DNA of 64,000 nt from Caballeronia concitans. Its GTDB lineage: Bacteria; Pseudomonadota; Gammaproteobacteria; Burkholderiales; Burkholderiaceae. Of the stretch, positions 38,391 to 46,083 are shown piece after piece. A program made the translations under genes and the position numbers. Position 1 is the first letter of the stretch, and every line of letters begins with the position of its first letter. Below the pieces are notes generated by a model, which searched no databases, was not told where the DNA came from, and saw nothing but the letters and a program-made list of their open reading frames with translations. Where the stretch lies: assembly GCF_001544615.1 (NCBI RefSeq), contig NZ_FCNV02000001.1:1178001-1242000 (forward strand), in the 5' to 3' direction.

Positions 38391-38445
38391 GTACCTAACG
38401 CATGCCTGACGCGCACCTAACGCGAATGTCATGCGTATCTGACGC
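38391..38445. repeat. Five tandem 11-bp repeats upstream of the lipoprotein gene
   Basis: Five consecutive 11-mers ending in CTRACGC: starts 38391, 38402, 38413, 38424 (degenerate) and 38435. Four share the exact core CTAACGC or CTGACGC, all on one helical face. They end 51 bp before the ATG. The rest of 38172-38390 holds no supported gene. Confidence 0.75.
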
Positions 38446-38496
38446 GCCGCGCATCCGTGCGCCGAATCGCGCACGTTTCAACGTAGGAGCAAGACC

Positions 38497-38943
38497 ATGC
38501 AGATGACTCCCTTTACTCGCATCGCGGTGGCGCTGGCGGCGTTAGGCCTCCTGGCCGCGTGCGAAAAACACGACGCCACTGCGGGACAGGCCGCGAGCGC
38601 GCTGAACAATCTCGCGAGCCAGACGAACCAGAAGTTCGATCAGGCGGCGAGCTACGTCGGCCAGAAGGTGGATGCCGCGAAGCAGTCGGCACAGCAGAAT
38701 CTCGACAAGACCGGTTCCATGCCGGATCTGTCCGCGAGCGATGCCGTGGCTTCCGCGCGGGCGAACCTTCAGGGCGCGGCGAGCGCGACGAACGCCGCCA
38801 TCGCCGATGCCGCCAGCGCGACCGGCGCGGGCCTCCAGTCGGCGGGACGCAAGCTGCAGGAGTGGTCCGCGAAGGACGGCGGCGCGTCCAGCACGAGTCC
38901 CACGGCCGATCCGTCCGGCACGCGCACGGACATGGACAAGTAG
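38497..38943 (+). CDS. Ala-rich lipoprotein
   Basis: A 148-aa outer-membrane or periplasmic lipoprotein. The signal peptide ends in the lipobox LAAC (Cys22). The mature part is an Ala/Ser/Gln-rich amphipathic helix predicted to be coiled-coil-like (NLASQTNQKFDQAASYVGQKVDAAKQ). It resembles late-embryogenesis-like or apolipoprotein-like repeat proteins rather than an enzyme. A Thr/Ser/Asp-rich tail follows. AGGAG lies 7 nt before the ATG. It is 110 bp upstream of the mechanosensitive channel gene on the same strand, and preceded by five phased 11-bp repeats. The function is unknown; a stress or envelope role is a guess. Confidence 0.75.
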   Translation: MQMTPFTRIAVALAALGLLAACEKHDATAGQAASALNNLASQTNQKFDQAASYVGQKVDAAKQSAQQNLDKTGSMPDLSASDAVASARANLQGAASATNAAIADAASATGAGLQSAGRKLQEWSAKDGGASSTSPTADPSGTRTDMDK

Positions 38944-39053
38944 CGCGCCTTCATCGACTTCGCACGCCGCGCTTAACATTCGGTTACCTCACCGATGCGC
39001 GGCGCGTCGAAGTCAGCCGGTAAACTGGCGGGCTTTCGGATATCGAGACCGTT

Positions 39054-41696
39054 ATGAAGCTACGCAAGCTCGCGCATCGCGTCGCGCTGGCGTTCGTCGC
39101 GAGATCCCGGATGCCGGTGTTCGCCGCCACGCGCGCGCGGCCGGCGCTGACGCTCGCGACCTTCCTCTTCGCCGCACTTTCCTTCCTGGCGATCTCCTCC
39201 GCAGAAGCCGCGCCCGCGCTCGATCTGCCTTCGTTCCAGGAACTCATCGCGCCGCCCGCGCCGGCATCGTCGGCTGACGGGCAGGGCGCTGCGTCCGCGC
39301 CCACGGTGTCGGATGCCGACGTGCTCCGTTCGCTCGACACCGTCATCGCGACGCTCGACAACGATCGCCAGCGCACGGCGCTCGTCGCGCAACTCAAGCG
39401 CCTGCGCGAGGCGAAGCACGCGGCGGCGTCGGCGGCGAGCACGTCGTCCGGTTCGTCGGGTTCGACCGCTCCGTCCGCTTCGTCAGCCGATAAAGCGCCG
39501 CCCACCGCCGATGCCGCCGCAGCCTCCGCCGCCAGCGCCGCCGCGAGCGCGCCGGTGGTGCCGTCGGTGGTGGCGAGCATCGCGCAGAACGCGGGCTTGC
39601 TCGGCGCGATCGCCTCGGCGGTCACGAGCCTCGAAGCCGACGTGAAGCGCGGCAAGACGCCGCTCGCCTATTGGGGCGGGCGCTTCAACGCGGCGGGCAA
39701 CGAGCTTTTCACCATCGTCACGAGTCAGAGCCGAGAGCCGTTCGGCCGCACGCTGCTCAACTACTTCGGAATGCTTGCCGGCTGGGGCGCGTGCGCGTTC
39801 GCGCTCGTGTATTTGCAGCGGCGCGTGTTGAACCGCTATGGCATCGACAGGTCGCTTCATTCGAATCCGACGACGCGCGAACTGCTGCTCTTCGCGATGC
39901 GCCGCGTCGCGCCGTATCTCGTCGCGTTCCTCGCGGCGCTGACGTTCGCGCGCCTGATGCCGCAATCGCTCGGCCGCACGCTCGCGATGGTCACCGCGTA
40001 CGCCATCGTCGCGGGCGCGGTGTTCTCGGCCATCTGCCTCATCATGTTCTCGCTGTTCGGCTCGGCGCACCGGCGCGTGGCGGTGAACGTGCTGATCATC
40101 CACGCGCGGCGTCTGCTGTTCCTGATCGGCACGCTCGGCGCGCTCGGCGATGCCGCCGCCAACTACGACGTCGCGCAGCAGCTCGGCACCAACCTGTCCG
40201 CGCTTATTTCGACCTTCGCGAACATGGCGGCCGCCGGGCTCACGGCCTATTTCGCGCTCGCGTTCCAGCGGCCGGTCGCGCATCTGATTCGCAGCCGCAC
40301 GTACGAGCAGCGCTTCACGCGCAAGGCCGCGACCGAAACGTTCGATGTCGTCGCCTCGCTCTGGCAATTGCCCTTGCTGCTGCTCGCGTCGGCGTCGGTG
40401 GTGGCGACGCTCGCGGGCATCGGCACGTCGGAAAACGTGCTGCAAATGGCGATTGCAACGGCGGGCTTGCTCGTCGTCGCGTTCTTCCTGTCGGCCATCG
40501 TGATCCGCATCACGCGGCCCAAGTCGCGCCGGCCGCGCCGCCAGTCGGCGTATGTGCGGCGGCTCGTGAAGTTCGTCGGCACGATGATCGTGGTCGGCGT
40601 ATGGCTCGCGTTCCTCGAAGTGTCGTCGCGCTTCTGGGGCTTCTCGCTCGCGGACATGGCCGAGCGCAGCGTCGCGGCGCGCGGCATCACGCACGCGGTC
40701 AGCATGATCGTGCTGACGTTCTTCGTCGTATGGCTCGTGTGGATTCTGATCGACACCGGCATCCAGGAAACGCTCAAGCCCGACTCCGCGCGGCGCGGCG
40801 GGCGCGGCCCGAGCATGCGCGCGCGCACCATGCTGCCGCTTCTGCGCAACGTCGTGTTCGTCGTGCTGCTGCTGATCGCGGCGATCGTCACGGCGGCGAA
40901 CCTCGGCCTCAACGTGACGCCGCTGCTCGCGGGCGCGGGCGTGATCGGTCTCGCGGTCGGCTTCGGCGCGCAATCGCTCGTGGCGGATCTGATCACGGGG
41001 CTGTTCATCATCATCGAGGACACGATTTCGGTCGGCGATTCGATCGAGGTCGAAGGCGGCCACGCGGGCATCGTCGAAAGCCTGACGATCCGCACCGTGC
41101 GCCTGCGCGACGGCCAGGGCGCCATTCACGCGATTCCGTTCTCGCAGATCAAGACGGTGAAGAATCTGTCGCGCGATTTCGCTTACGCGGTGTTCGAAGT
41201 GCGCCTGCCGTTTTCCGCCGATGTCGATCAGGCAACCGAAATGATTCGCGAGGTCGGTGCCGAACTGATAGACGATCCGCGCTACCGGCGCGAGATGCTG
41301 GGGCCGGTGGAAGTGTGGGGACTGGACCGCTTCGATCCGAACTGGATGGTCGTGAAAGGGCAGATCAAGACGCGGCCGCTACAGCAATGGAGCGTCGCGC
41401 GTGCGTTCAATCTGCGCATCAAGCGGAAGATGGACGAAGCCGGCATGGAGATTCCGGTGCCGCAAATGCAGGTGCAGATGTCACGCGATCCGGGCTATCA
41501 CGGTGATTCCGACGATCGCGCGGCGAAGTCCAGACGCATCTGGATCGACGAGGAAGACGCGGCCGATGCCGCCGAAGCGCCGCGCGCCGTCGCGGTCGAT
41601 GTATCGCACGAGCCGCGGCCCGCGCCGCCTCCGACGGATCACTCGGTGCAGATTCCGCCGCAGATACCGACCGCGCCGGAGCCGGGCAAGGGCTGA
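39054..41696 (+). CDS. Mechanosensitive channel, MscS family (YbiO-like)
   Basis: An 880-aa inner-membrane channel of the MscS superfamily. A signal sequence ends near AISSAEA. A Ser/Ala/Pro-rich periplasmic stretch of about 150 residues follows, then about ten membrane segments. The pore helix and upper beta domain are AGAGVIGLAVGFGAQSLVADLITGLFIIIEDTISVGDSIEVEG near residues 625-665, diagnostic for MscS. A cytosolic tail of about 70 residues is Pro/Asp/Ala-rich. The layout resembles YbiO (741 aa), with a longer N-terminal stretch. It opens under hypo-osmotic shock to release solutes. Neighbouring lipoprotein gene may be co-expressed. Confidence 0.9.
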   Translation: MKLRKLAHRVALAFVARSRMPVFAATRARPALTLATFLFAALSFLAISSAEAAPALDLPSFQELIAPPAPASSADGQGAASAPTVSDADVLRSLDTVIATLDNDRQRTALVAQLKRLREAKHAAASAASTSSGSSGSTAPSASSADKAPPTADAAAASAASAAASAPVVPSVVASIAQNAGLLGAIASAVTSLEADVKRGKTPLAYWGGRFNAAGNELFTIVTSQSREPFGRTLLNYFGMLAGWGACAFALVYLQRRVLNRYGIDRSLHSNPTTRELLLFAMRRVAPYLVAFLAALTFARLMPQSLGRTLAMVTAYAIVAGAVFSAICLIMFSLFGSAHRRVAVNVLIIHARRLLFLIGTLGALGDAAANYDVAQQLGTNLSALISTFANMAAAGLTAYFALAFQRPVAHLIRSRTYEQRFTRKAATETFDVVASLWQLPLLLLASASVVATLAGIGTSENVLQMAIATAGLLVVAFFLSAIVIRITRPKSRRPRRQSAYVRRLVKFVGTMIVVGVWLAFLEVSSRFWGFSLADMAERSVAARGITHAVSMIVLTFFVVWLVWILIDTGIQETLKPDSARRGGRGPSMRARTMLPLLRNVVFVVLLLIAAIVTAANLGLNVTPLLAGAGVIGLAVGFGAQSLVADLITGLFIIIEDTISVGDSIEVEGGHAGIVESLTIRTVRLRDGQGAIHAIPFSQIKTVKNLSRDFAYAVFEVRLPFSADVDQATEMIREVGAELIDDPRYRREMLGPVEVWGLDRFDPNWMVVKGQIKTRPLQQWSVARAFNLRIKRKMDEAGMEIPVPQMQVQMSRDPGYHGDSDDRAAKSRRIWIDEEDAADAAEAPRAVAVDVSHEPRPAPPPTDHSVQIPPQIPTAPEPGKG

Positions 41697-41713
41697 TGGT
41701 CAGGCTTCACTCG

Positions 41714-42292
41714 TCACGCGGCGAGCAGGTCGTTGACGTGCGTCGCAATGTGCTCGCCCGCGACGCCGTAGATGTGAATCGACACGGCGCGCGTGGCGGC
41801 ATCGGCGGGATTGCCGAGTTGATGGATCGCGCCGCGTCCGGCATCGGCATATGACACGGCGCCCGCTTCGCGCGGATGACGCCGCGTTTCGACCGCGCGA
41901 TGCGTCTCTGCATCCCAGCGATAGAGCGTTTCCGACAGCGCGCCCTCGATGACCGCGTACCCGCACCACGTCTGATGCGCATGCACGGGGCTCGCTTGCC
42001 CGGGCTCCCACACGAGCGCCGCGACGGCGTAACGATCGAGCGGATCGGCTGCGAGCACATGACGGCGATAGCCAAGCGGACTGCCGATGCGCTGATCGGG
42101 GCCGAGGAGCGCGGGATCGGCGATCGCACGCGTGAGCGCCGCGCGCACGCCCGGCCCGAACGAAGCTTGCGGACCGTGCAGCGCTGCATCGATTTCACTG
42201 CAGAGACGGCGCACGGCCGGATTCGCATTCGCGCAAGCGTTGAAGGCGTCGGCGTGATGCCGCATCGGGCGGACGATGGATTCGAGATTCAT
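41714..42292 (-). CDS. Cysteine dioxygenase-family thiol dioxygenase
   Basis: A 192-aa cupin protein of the cysteine dioxygenase family, which oxidises cysteine or a related thiol such as 3-mercaptopropionate to the sulfinate with iron and oxygen. The three-His iron site is His104 and His106 in SPVHAHQTWCGYAV, and His157 in IHQLGN. ETLYRWD follows the first motif. The Cys of HQTWCG is in the place where some family members form the Cys-Tyr crosslink. ATG at 42292 is used; a TTG six codons upstream is possible. It is divergent from a DecR-like regulator across 117 bp. Substrate choice cannot be decided from sequence. Confidence 0.85.
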   Translation of the reverse strand: MNLESIVRPMRHHADAFNACANANPAVRRLCSEIDAALHGPQASFGPGVRAALTRAIADPALLGPDQRIGSPLGYRRHVLAADPLDRYAVAALVWEPGQASPVHAHQTWCGYAVIEGALSETLYRWDAETHRAVETRRHPREAGAVSYADAGRGAIHQLGNPADAATRAVSIHIYGVAGEHIATHVNDLLAA

Positions 42293-42333
42293 GATGACGT
42301 TGCGGTTCAAATCGGAACGTCATTTATAGCGGC

Positions 42334-42361
42334 TTGCATCTGGAATTTGTTTTCATATAAT
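42334..42361 (+). promoter_or_regulatory. Candidate promoter of the Lrp-family gene
   Basis: TATAAT at 42356-42361 is a perfect -10 box. TTGCAT at 42334-42339, 16 bp upstream, is a fair -35. RNA would start near 42368. On the opposite strand TATAAA (42323-42328) may be the -10 of the dioxygenase gene. Confidence 0.5.
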
Positions 42362-42381
42362 TCCGCCGATACTTCGAAAAA

Positions 42382-42396
42382 TAGAAAATTTTCCTA
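42382..42396. promoter_or_regulatory. Lrp-type operator in the divergent promoter region
   Basis: TAGAAAATTTTCCTA matches the E. coli Lrp consensus YAGHAWATTWTDCTR at 14 of 15 positions. It lies 13 bp before the Lrp-family ATG, downstream of its -10. It suggests autoregulation and control of the divergent dioxygenase gene. Confidence 0.6.
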
Positions 42397-42409
42397 TCGG
42401 GGATGCAGT

Positions 42410-42883
42410 ATGGGAATGGACCTCATCGACCGCAAGCTGCTCGAACTGTTGCAAAGCGACTCGTCAATGCCTATCGCCGAGCTTGCCCAGCGCGTCAATC
42501 TTTCGCAGACGCCGTGCTGGAAGCGCGTGCAGCGGCTCAAGGAAACGGGCGTGATCCGCGCGCAGGTCGCGCTGTGCGACCCGAAGAAGCTCGGCGTCGG
42601 CACGACGGTGTTCGTCGCCGTGCGCACCAACCAGCACACGCAAAGCTGGGCCGACGAATTCACGCGCGCCGTGCGCGACATACCGGAAGTGGTCGAGGTG
42701 TACCGGATGAGCGGCGAGACGGACTATCTGCTGCGCGTGGTGGTGTCGGACATCGACGATTACGACCGCGTCTACAAGCAGCTCATTCGCGCGGTGCCGC
42801 TTTACGACGTGAGCTCCAGCTTCGCGATGGAGCAGATCAAGTATTCGACGGCGCTGCCCGTGCGCCCCGCAGCTGACGCCTGA
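42410..42883 (+). CDS. Lrp/AsnC-family regulator, DecR (YbaO)-like
   Basis: A 157-aa feast/famine regulator. The N-terminal helix-turn-helix is MPIAELAQRVNLSQTPCWKRVQRL, and the RAM effector domain follows. The HTH spelling TPCWKR and the C-terminal SSFAMEQIKYSTALP are close to E. coli DecR/YbaO, which responds to cysteine. GGGGA ends 6 nt upstream of the ATG at 42410 and decides the start. It is divergent from a cysteine dioxygenase-type gene, across a region with a near-consensus Lrp box. I infer cysteine or thiol sensing; the effector is unproven. Confidence 0.9.
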   Translation: MGMDLIDRKLLELLQSDSSMPIAELAQRVNLSQTPCWKRVQRLKETGVIRAQVALCDPKKLGVGTTVFVAVRTNQHTQSWADEFTRAVRDIPEVVEVYRMSGETDYLLRVVVSDIDDYDRVYKQLIRAVPLYDVSSSFAMEQIKYSTALPVRPAADA

Positions 42884-42904
42884 GCGCGCGGCGAACGACA
42901 ACCG

Positions 42905-42933
42905 CAAAAAGAAAGCCGCCCGGGGAGGGCGGC
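42905..42933 (-). terminator. Minus-strand terminator with no close gene
   Basis: GCCGCCC / GGGCGGC with a 5-nt loop, followed on the minus strand by TTTCTTTTTGC. No minus-strand gene ends nearby; the nearest is the FUSC gene, 480 bp upstream. On the plus strand no T-run follows, so it is not a good lrp terminator. Confidence 0.65.
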
Positions 42934-42958
42934 CGAACACGTCCGGTCACGAGGTATC

Positions 42959-42986
42959 CCGGCCAGCCCCTTTCAACCCTGGCCGG
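42959..42986. repeat. Inverted repeat upstream of the small membrane protein
   Basis: A perfect 8-bp stem CCGGCCAG / CTGGCCGG with a 12-nt loop, 25 bp from the minus-strand terminator. No T-run follows. It may be part of the same minus-strand RNA. Confidence 0.5.
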
Positions 42987-43171
42987 AATCGGACGCGCAT
43001 GGAACCCGCTGGAGTATGGTCAACGGGGCGGGCATCGTTCAAGCGGGACGGTGCAGCAGAGAATTTCGGCGATGCCGTTCGCTTGGCGAAACGCCGGGCG
43101 CAATCCAACTGAAAACGAAGCCGGGTACGATGTCGGCTTATCTCGAAAACTCCGAAGAGCCGCCGCGCCCC

Positions 43172-43405
43172 ATGACCGACGATCCCCGCAACAGCCGCCC
43201 CAACGACCGCCGCGACGCCCCGCAAAGAAAGAAGAATCCGACGCTCGGGATCAGCGTGTTCATTGTCGTCGTGGTGTTGCTCGTGATCTTCACGCTGCTG
43301 TTCAACGCGATCCGCGAGAAGCGCGATTTCGAGGAGCAGAACGCGCCGCCCGCCGCCACGAGCGATGCACGTCCCGCGTTGCCGGCGACCGGCGCATCGC
43401 AATAA
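43172..43405 (+). CDS. Small single-span membrane protein (77 aa)
   Basis: A short protein with a charged, basic N-terminus (MTDDPRNSRPNDRRDAPQRKKN), one long hydrophobic helix (LGISVFIVVVVLLVIFTLLFNAI) and a Pro/Ala-rich tail. The basic flank suggests the N-terminus is in the cytoplasm. I do not recognise the family. ATG at 43172 is used; an in-frame ATG at 43130 would add 14 residues. Neither has a clear ribosome site. The gene faces the FUSC gene, ending 7 bp from its stop. No function can be given. Confidence 0.55.
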   Translation: MTDDPRNSRPNDRRDAPQRKKNPTLGISVFIVVVVLLVIFTLLFNAIREKRDFEEQNAPPAATSDARPALPATGASQ

Positions 43406-43412
43406 CGCGTTC

Positions 43413-45881
43413 TTACGACGGCAGATGAATCTGCGCGGCGTCCTTGCGTATCAGCGTGGACGCCGTGAGCATCTGCTTGCATTGATGCGCGAGCAGCTTG
43501 AGGTCGTGGATCGCGCCGGCGGGAAGCGTCTGTGCGCGCTCGGCGGCGGCGACCATCGTGTCGAGATCGCGGCGTAGATTCTTGATGGCGTCGTCGCTGG
43601 AAACGACGCTTCCCGCGTCGGAAAGATTGTCCCGGACGATGCCCAGCGTGCGCTGCAGCGGCTCGAACGGCTGCGCCTCGGCCTCGTTGATGGCTTGCAG
43701 AAGCGGCGCCGCCGCCGTGATCTGCGACGCGAGCACATGACTTTGCACGAGCAGGTCGTTCAGTTCGGCGACGTATTTCTGCTGCGGCTTCGGCTCCAGC
43801 ATCATGCGCTGGAACGCCTGCGCGAGATTCGCGAATGCGACATGCACGTTCTTGCGCGCGAGCCGATAGCGGAAGTCGCGATCGAGCGCCGTGGCGGCGA
43901 CCGTTGCCGCAGCGGATGCGCCCTTGCTCGTCGTCGCCGCCGTGCTCTCGCCGATATTCACTGCCGACAGCCGCTCCGCCGTCGCGCTCGCCGCCTTGAT
44001 GACGGGCGCGTCCTCGGGCTTGATCGCGGCTTTGATTTCAGCGTCGGCCTCGACCTCGGTTGCGACATCGGCATCCGCCGCCGACACGAGCGCGGCACCT
44101 GCATTGGCGTCGGCGAAAGCGGCGCTCGGCACTGACGCCGGCGCACGCGAAGCCGCCGTTGCGGCCTTGGCCTTCCACGACCAGCTCGCTTCGAGATAAT
44201 TTCGCGTCGCACCGAGGAGATCCTTCACGAGCTTGCCCATCAGCCGGTATTCCCAGTACGGGAAGAGATGGCTCGCGGCGATGGCGATGGTGCAGCCGAC
44301 GACCGTGTCGATGGCGCGCTCGCCGATCAGCCGCAAGCTGCCCGGCGCGAGCAGGTGGAACATGAGCAGCACGTAAGACGACGTGAACACCACGCTGCCC
44401 GCGTAGTTGAAGAGCAGCAGGCTGTAGCTCATGACCATCGACGCGAACATCGCGACGAGCAGCACATGCGGGTCCTTCACCACCAGAATCAGCGCGATGG
44501 TCACCGCGCAGCCGATCGCCGTGCCGATGATCCGCTGCGTATTGCGCTGCTTGGTGAGCGAATAGCCCGGCTTCAGGATGATGACCGTGGTCATCACGAT
44601 CCAGTATGCATTGGTGAGCGGCAAGAGCCGCCCGAGCCAGAAGCCGACGCCGACCGCGATCGTCACGCGCAGCGCATGGCGGAAGCTCGGCGAGGACATC
44701 GTGAGATTCGAGAAAATCTGCCTGAACGGCACGCGCCTGCTCGATATGAAACGCGACAGCGCGTGATCGATCTGCAGCTCGGTTTCATTCAGGCTCGCGT
44801 CGTCGTGCGTGCGGCGGCGCATCTTGTCGATGAGACGCGTCGCGCTCCAGAGTCGCCGGAACACGGCCGCGGCCGCCGCGTAGGCTTCGGGATTCTTCTC
44901 GGGCAGCGCCTGCTTGCGCATGAGTTCGAGTTCGTATTCGATCGCGCGCAACTCGGCCTTCATGCTGATCTGCTTCGGCGCGGGCCGGTTTTGCAGCACC
45001 GCGAGGCCGATTTCGTCCAGATCTTCACTCGCCTTGCGCATCAGGTCGCGATAGAACACGAGCACGTCGGAGCCAGCGAACGTCTTGCGCACGAGCGGAT
45101 AGTCCGTGTGCGCGCCGACGAAGAACTCGTGCAAATCCACGATGTTGATGAAGAGATTGAAAAGCCGCGCGCGCCGGGCGTCGAGCTTGCCGCTCTTGAC
45201 CTTCGGCAGATTGCGCAACACGATTTCGCGCGCACCTTCCTGCTGCTCGACCGCCGCGATCTGCTTTTCGATAAGCTTTCGGTAACACTCGTCGAGGTCG
45301 GCGTCGTTGTCGTAGAAATCGGCGCGCGCCTGAAGATACTCCGCGCAACTGAAGATGCTCTGCGCCAGCGCCTGCCGCTCGATGCGGTACACGAGCAGAT
45401 GCGAGACGAGCGTCGCCCAATACGTGTACCAGAGGCCGCCGAGCAGAATCCACGACGCGTTGATGAGCGCCTGCATCGGCGTGAAATGCTCTTCGAGCGT
45501 CACGATCATCATGAAGAGCGTGGCGAAGCTGATTTGCGGCCAGCGGTTGCCGTAGACGACGATCAGCGAGAGCACGAACGTGAGCGGCACGACGGTGAGC
45601 CAGAGCGTCAGCGGATTCGCCGTTGCGATGCCCGTGGCGAGCGCCGAGAAGAAGCCGATCACCGTGCACGCGAGCATCTCGTTGTGCTTGTGCTTGAGCG
45701 GGCCGGGCATGTCGACGACGCATGCGCCGAGCGCGCCCGTGGCGATGGTGAAGCCGAGCTCGCGATTGTGGAACACCGTGAGCATCAGCACGGCCGGAAG
45801 CGAGATGCCGAGCGCGCTGCGCAAGCCGCCGAAGAAGTACTGGCTGTAAATGAACTTTCTGATTTCGAACGAGTAACGCAT
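43413..45881 (-). CDS. FUSC-family membrane protein (YccS/AaeB type)
   Basis: An 822-aa inner-membrane protein of the fusaric acid resistance/YccS family. It has two blocks of about six hydrophobic segments, near residues 15-175 and 405-560. NAYWIVMTTVIILKPGYSLTKQRNTQRIIGTAIGC is the conserved FUSC element, and a long cytosolic helical region precedes it. Residues about 570-665 are an Ala/Asp/Glu-rich low-complexity insertion between the second membrane block and the cytosolic tail. AGGA lies 5 nt upstream of ATG 45881. It is divergent from recC. Members are linked to aromatic acid or drug efflux; the substrate is unknown. Confidence 0.87.
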   Translation of the reverse strand: MRYSFEIRKFIYSQYFFGGLRSALGISLPAVLMLTVFHNRELGFTIATGALGACVVDMPGPLKHKHNEMLACTVIGFFSALATGIATANPLTLWLTVVPLTFVLSLIVVYGNRWPQISFATLFMMIVTLEEHFTPMQALINASWILLGGLWYTYWATLVSHLLVYRIERQALAQSIFSCAEYLQARADFYDNDADLDECYRKLIEKQIAAVEQQEGAREIVLRNLPKVKSGKLDARRARLFNLFINIVDLHEFFVGAHTDYPLVRKTFAGSDVLVFYRDLMRKASEDLDEIGLAVLQNRPAPKQISMKAELRAIEYELELMRKQALPEKNPEAYAAAAAVFRRLWSATRLIDKMRRRTHDDASLNETELQIDHALSRFISSRRVPFRQIFSNLTMSSPSFRHALRVTIAVGVGFWLGRLLPLTNAYWIVMTTVIILKPGYSLTKQRNTQRIIGTAIGCAVTIALILVVKDPHVLLVAMFASMVMSYSLLLFNYAGSVVFTSSYVLLMFHLLAPGSLRLIGERAIDTVVGCTIAIAASHLFPYWEYRLMGKLVKDLLGATRNYLEASWSWKAKAATAASRAPASVPSAAFADANAGAALVSAADADVATEVEADAEIKAAIKPEDAPVIKAASATAERLSAVNIGESTAATTSKGASAAATVAATALDRDFRYRLARKNVHVAFANLAQAFQRMMLEPKPQQKYVAELNDLLVQSHVLASQITAAAPLLQAINEAEAQPFEPLQRTLGIVRDNLSDAGSVVSSDDAIKNLRRDLDTMVAAAERAQTLPAGAIHDLKLLAHQCKQMLTASTLIRKDAAQIHLPS

Positions 45882-46083
45882 CGACTTCCTGACTGGACGA
45901 TCGAGGGGCGGGCCAAGGGCAAGAGCGAGGTCGAGTCTAACGCACTCGACCCGCCTTCGGACCTCGGCCGAACGGCCAGGTTCTCGCCGCCAGGCCCCTT
46001 TGTTATGCTGGCGCTTGATTTGACAAAGCTTTGCATCTGACGCCTTGCCAGGTTGTCCGGCAGCGCACCCAATCCCGCTCTTC

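Noticed and set aside
38391-38445. Possible CRISPR array at the 11-bp repeats
   Set aside because: Unit length is 11 bp without spacers; CRISPR repeats are usually 23-50 bp with unique spacers. No cas gene is in the window.
42994-43023. Minus-strand TTGACC as -35 of an RNA ending at the 42905 terminator
   Set aside because: No -10-like hexamer sits 16-18 bp downstream.
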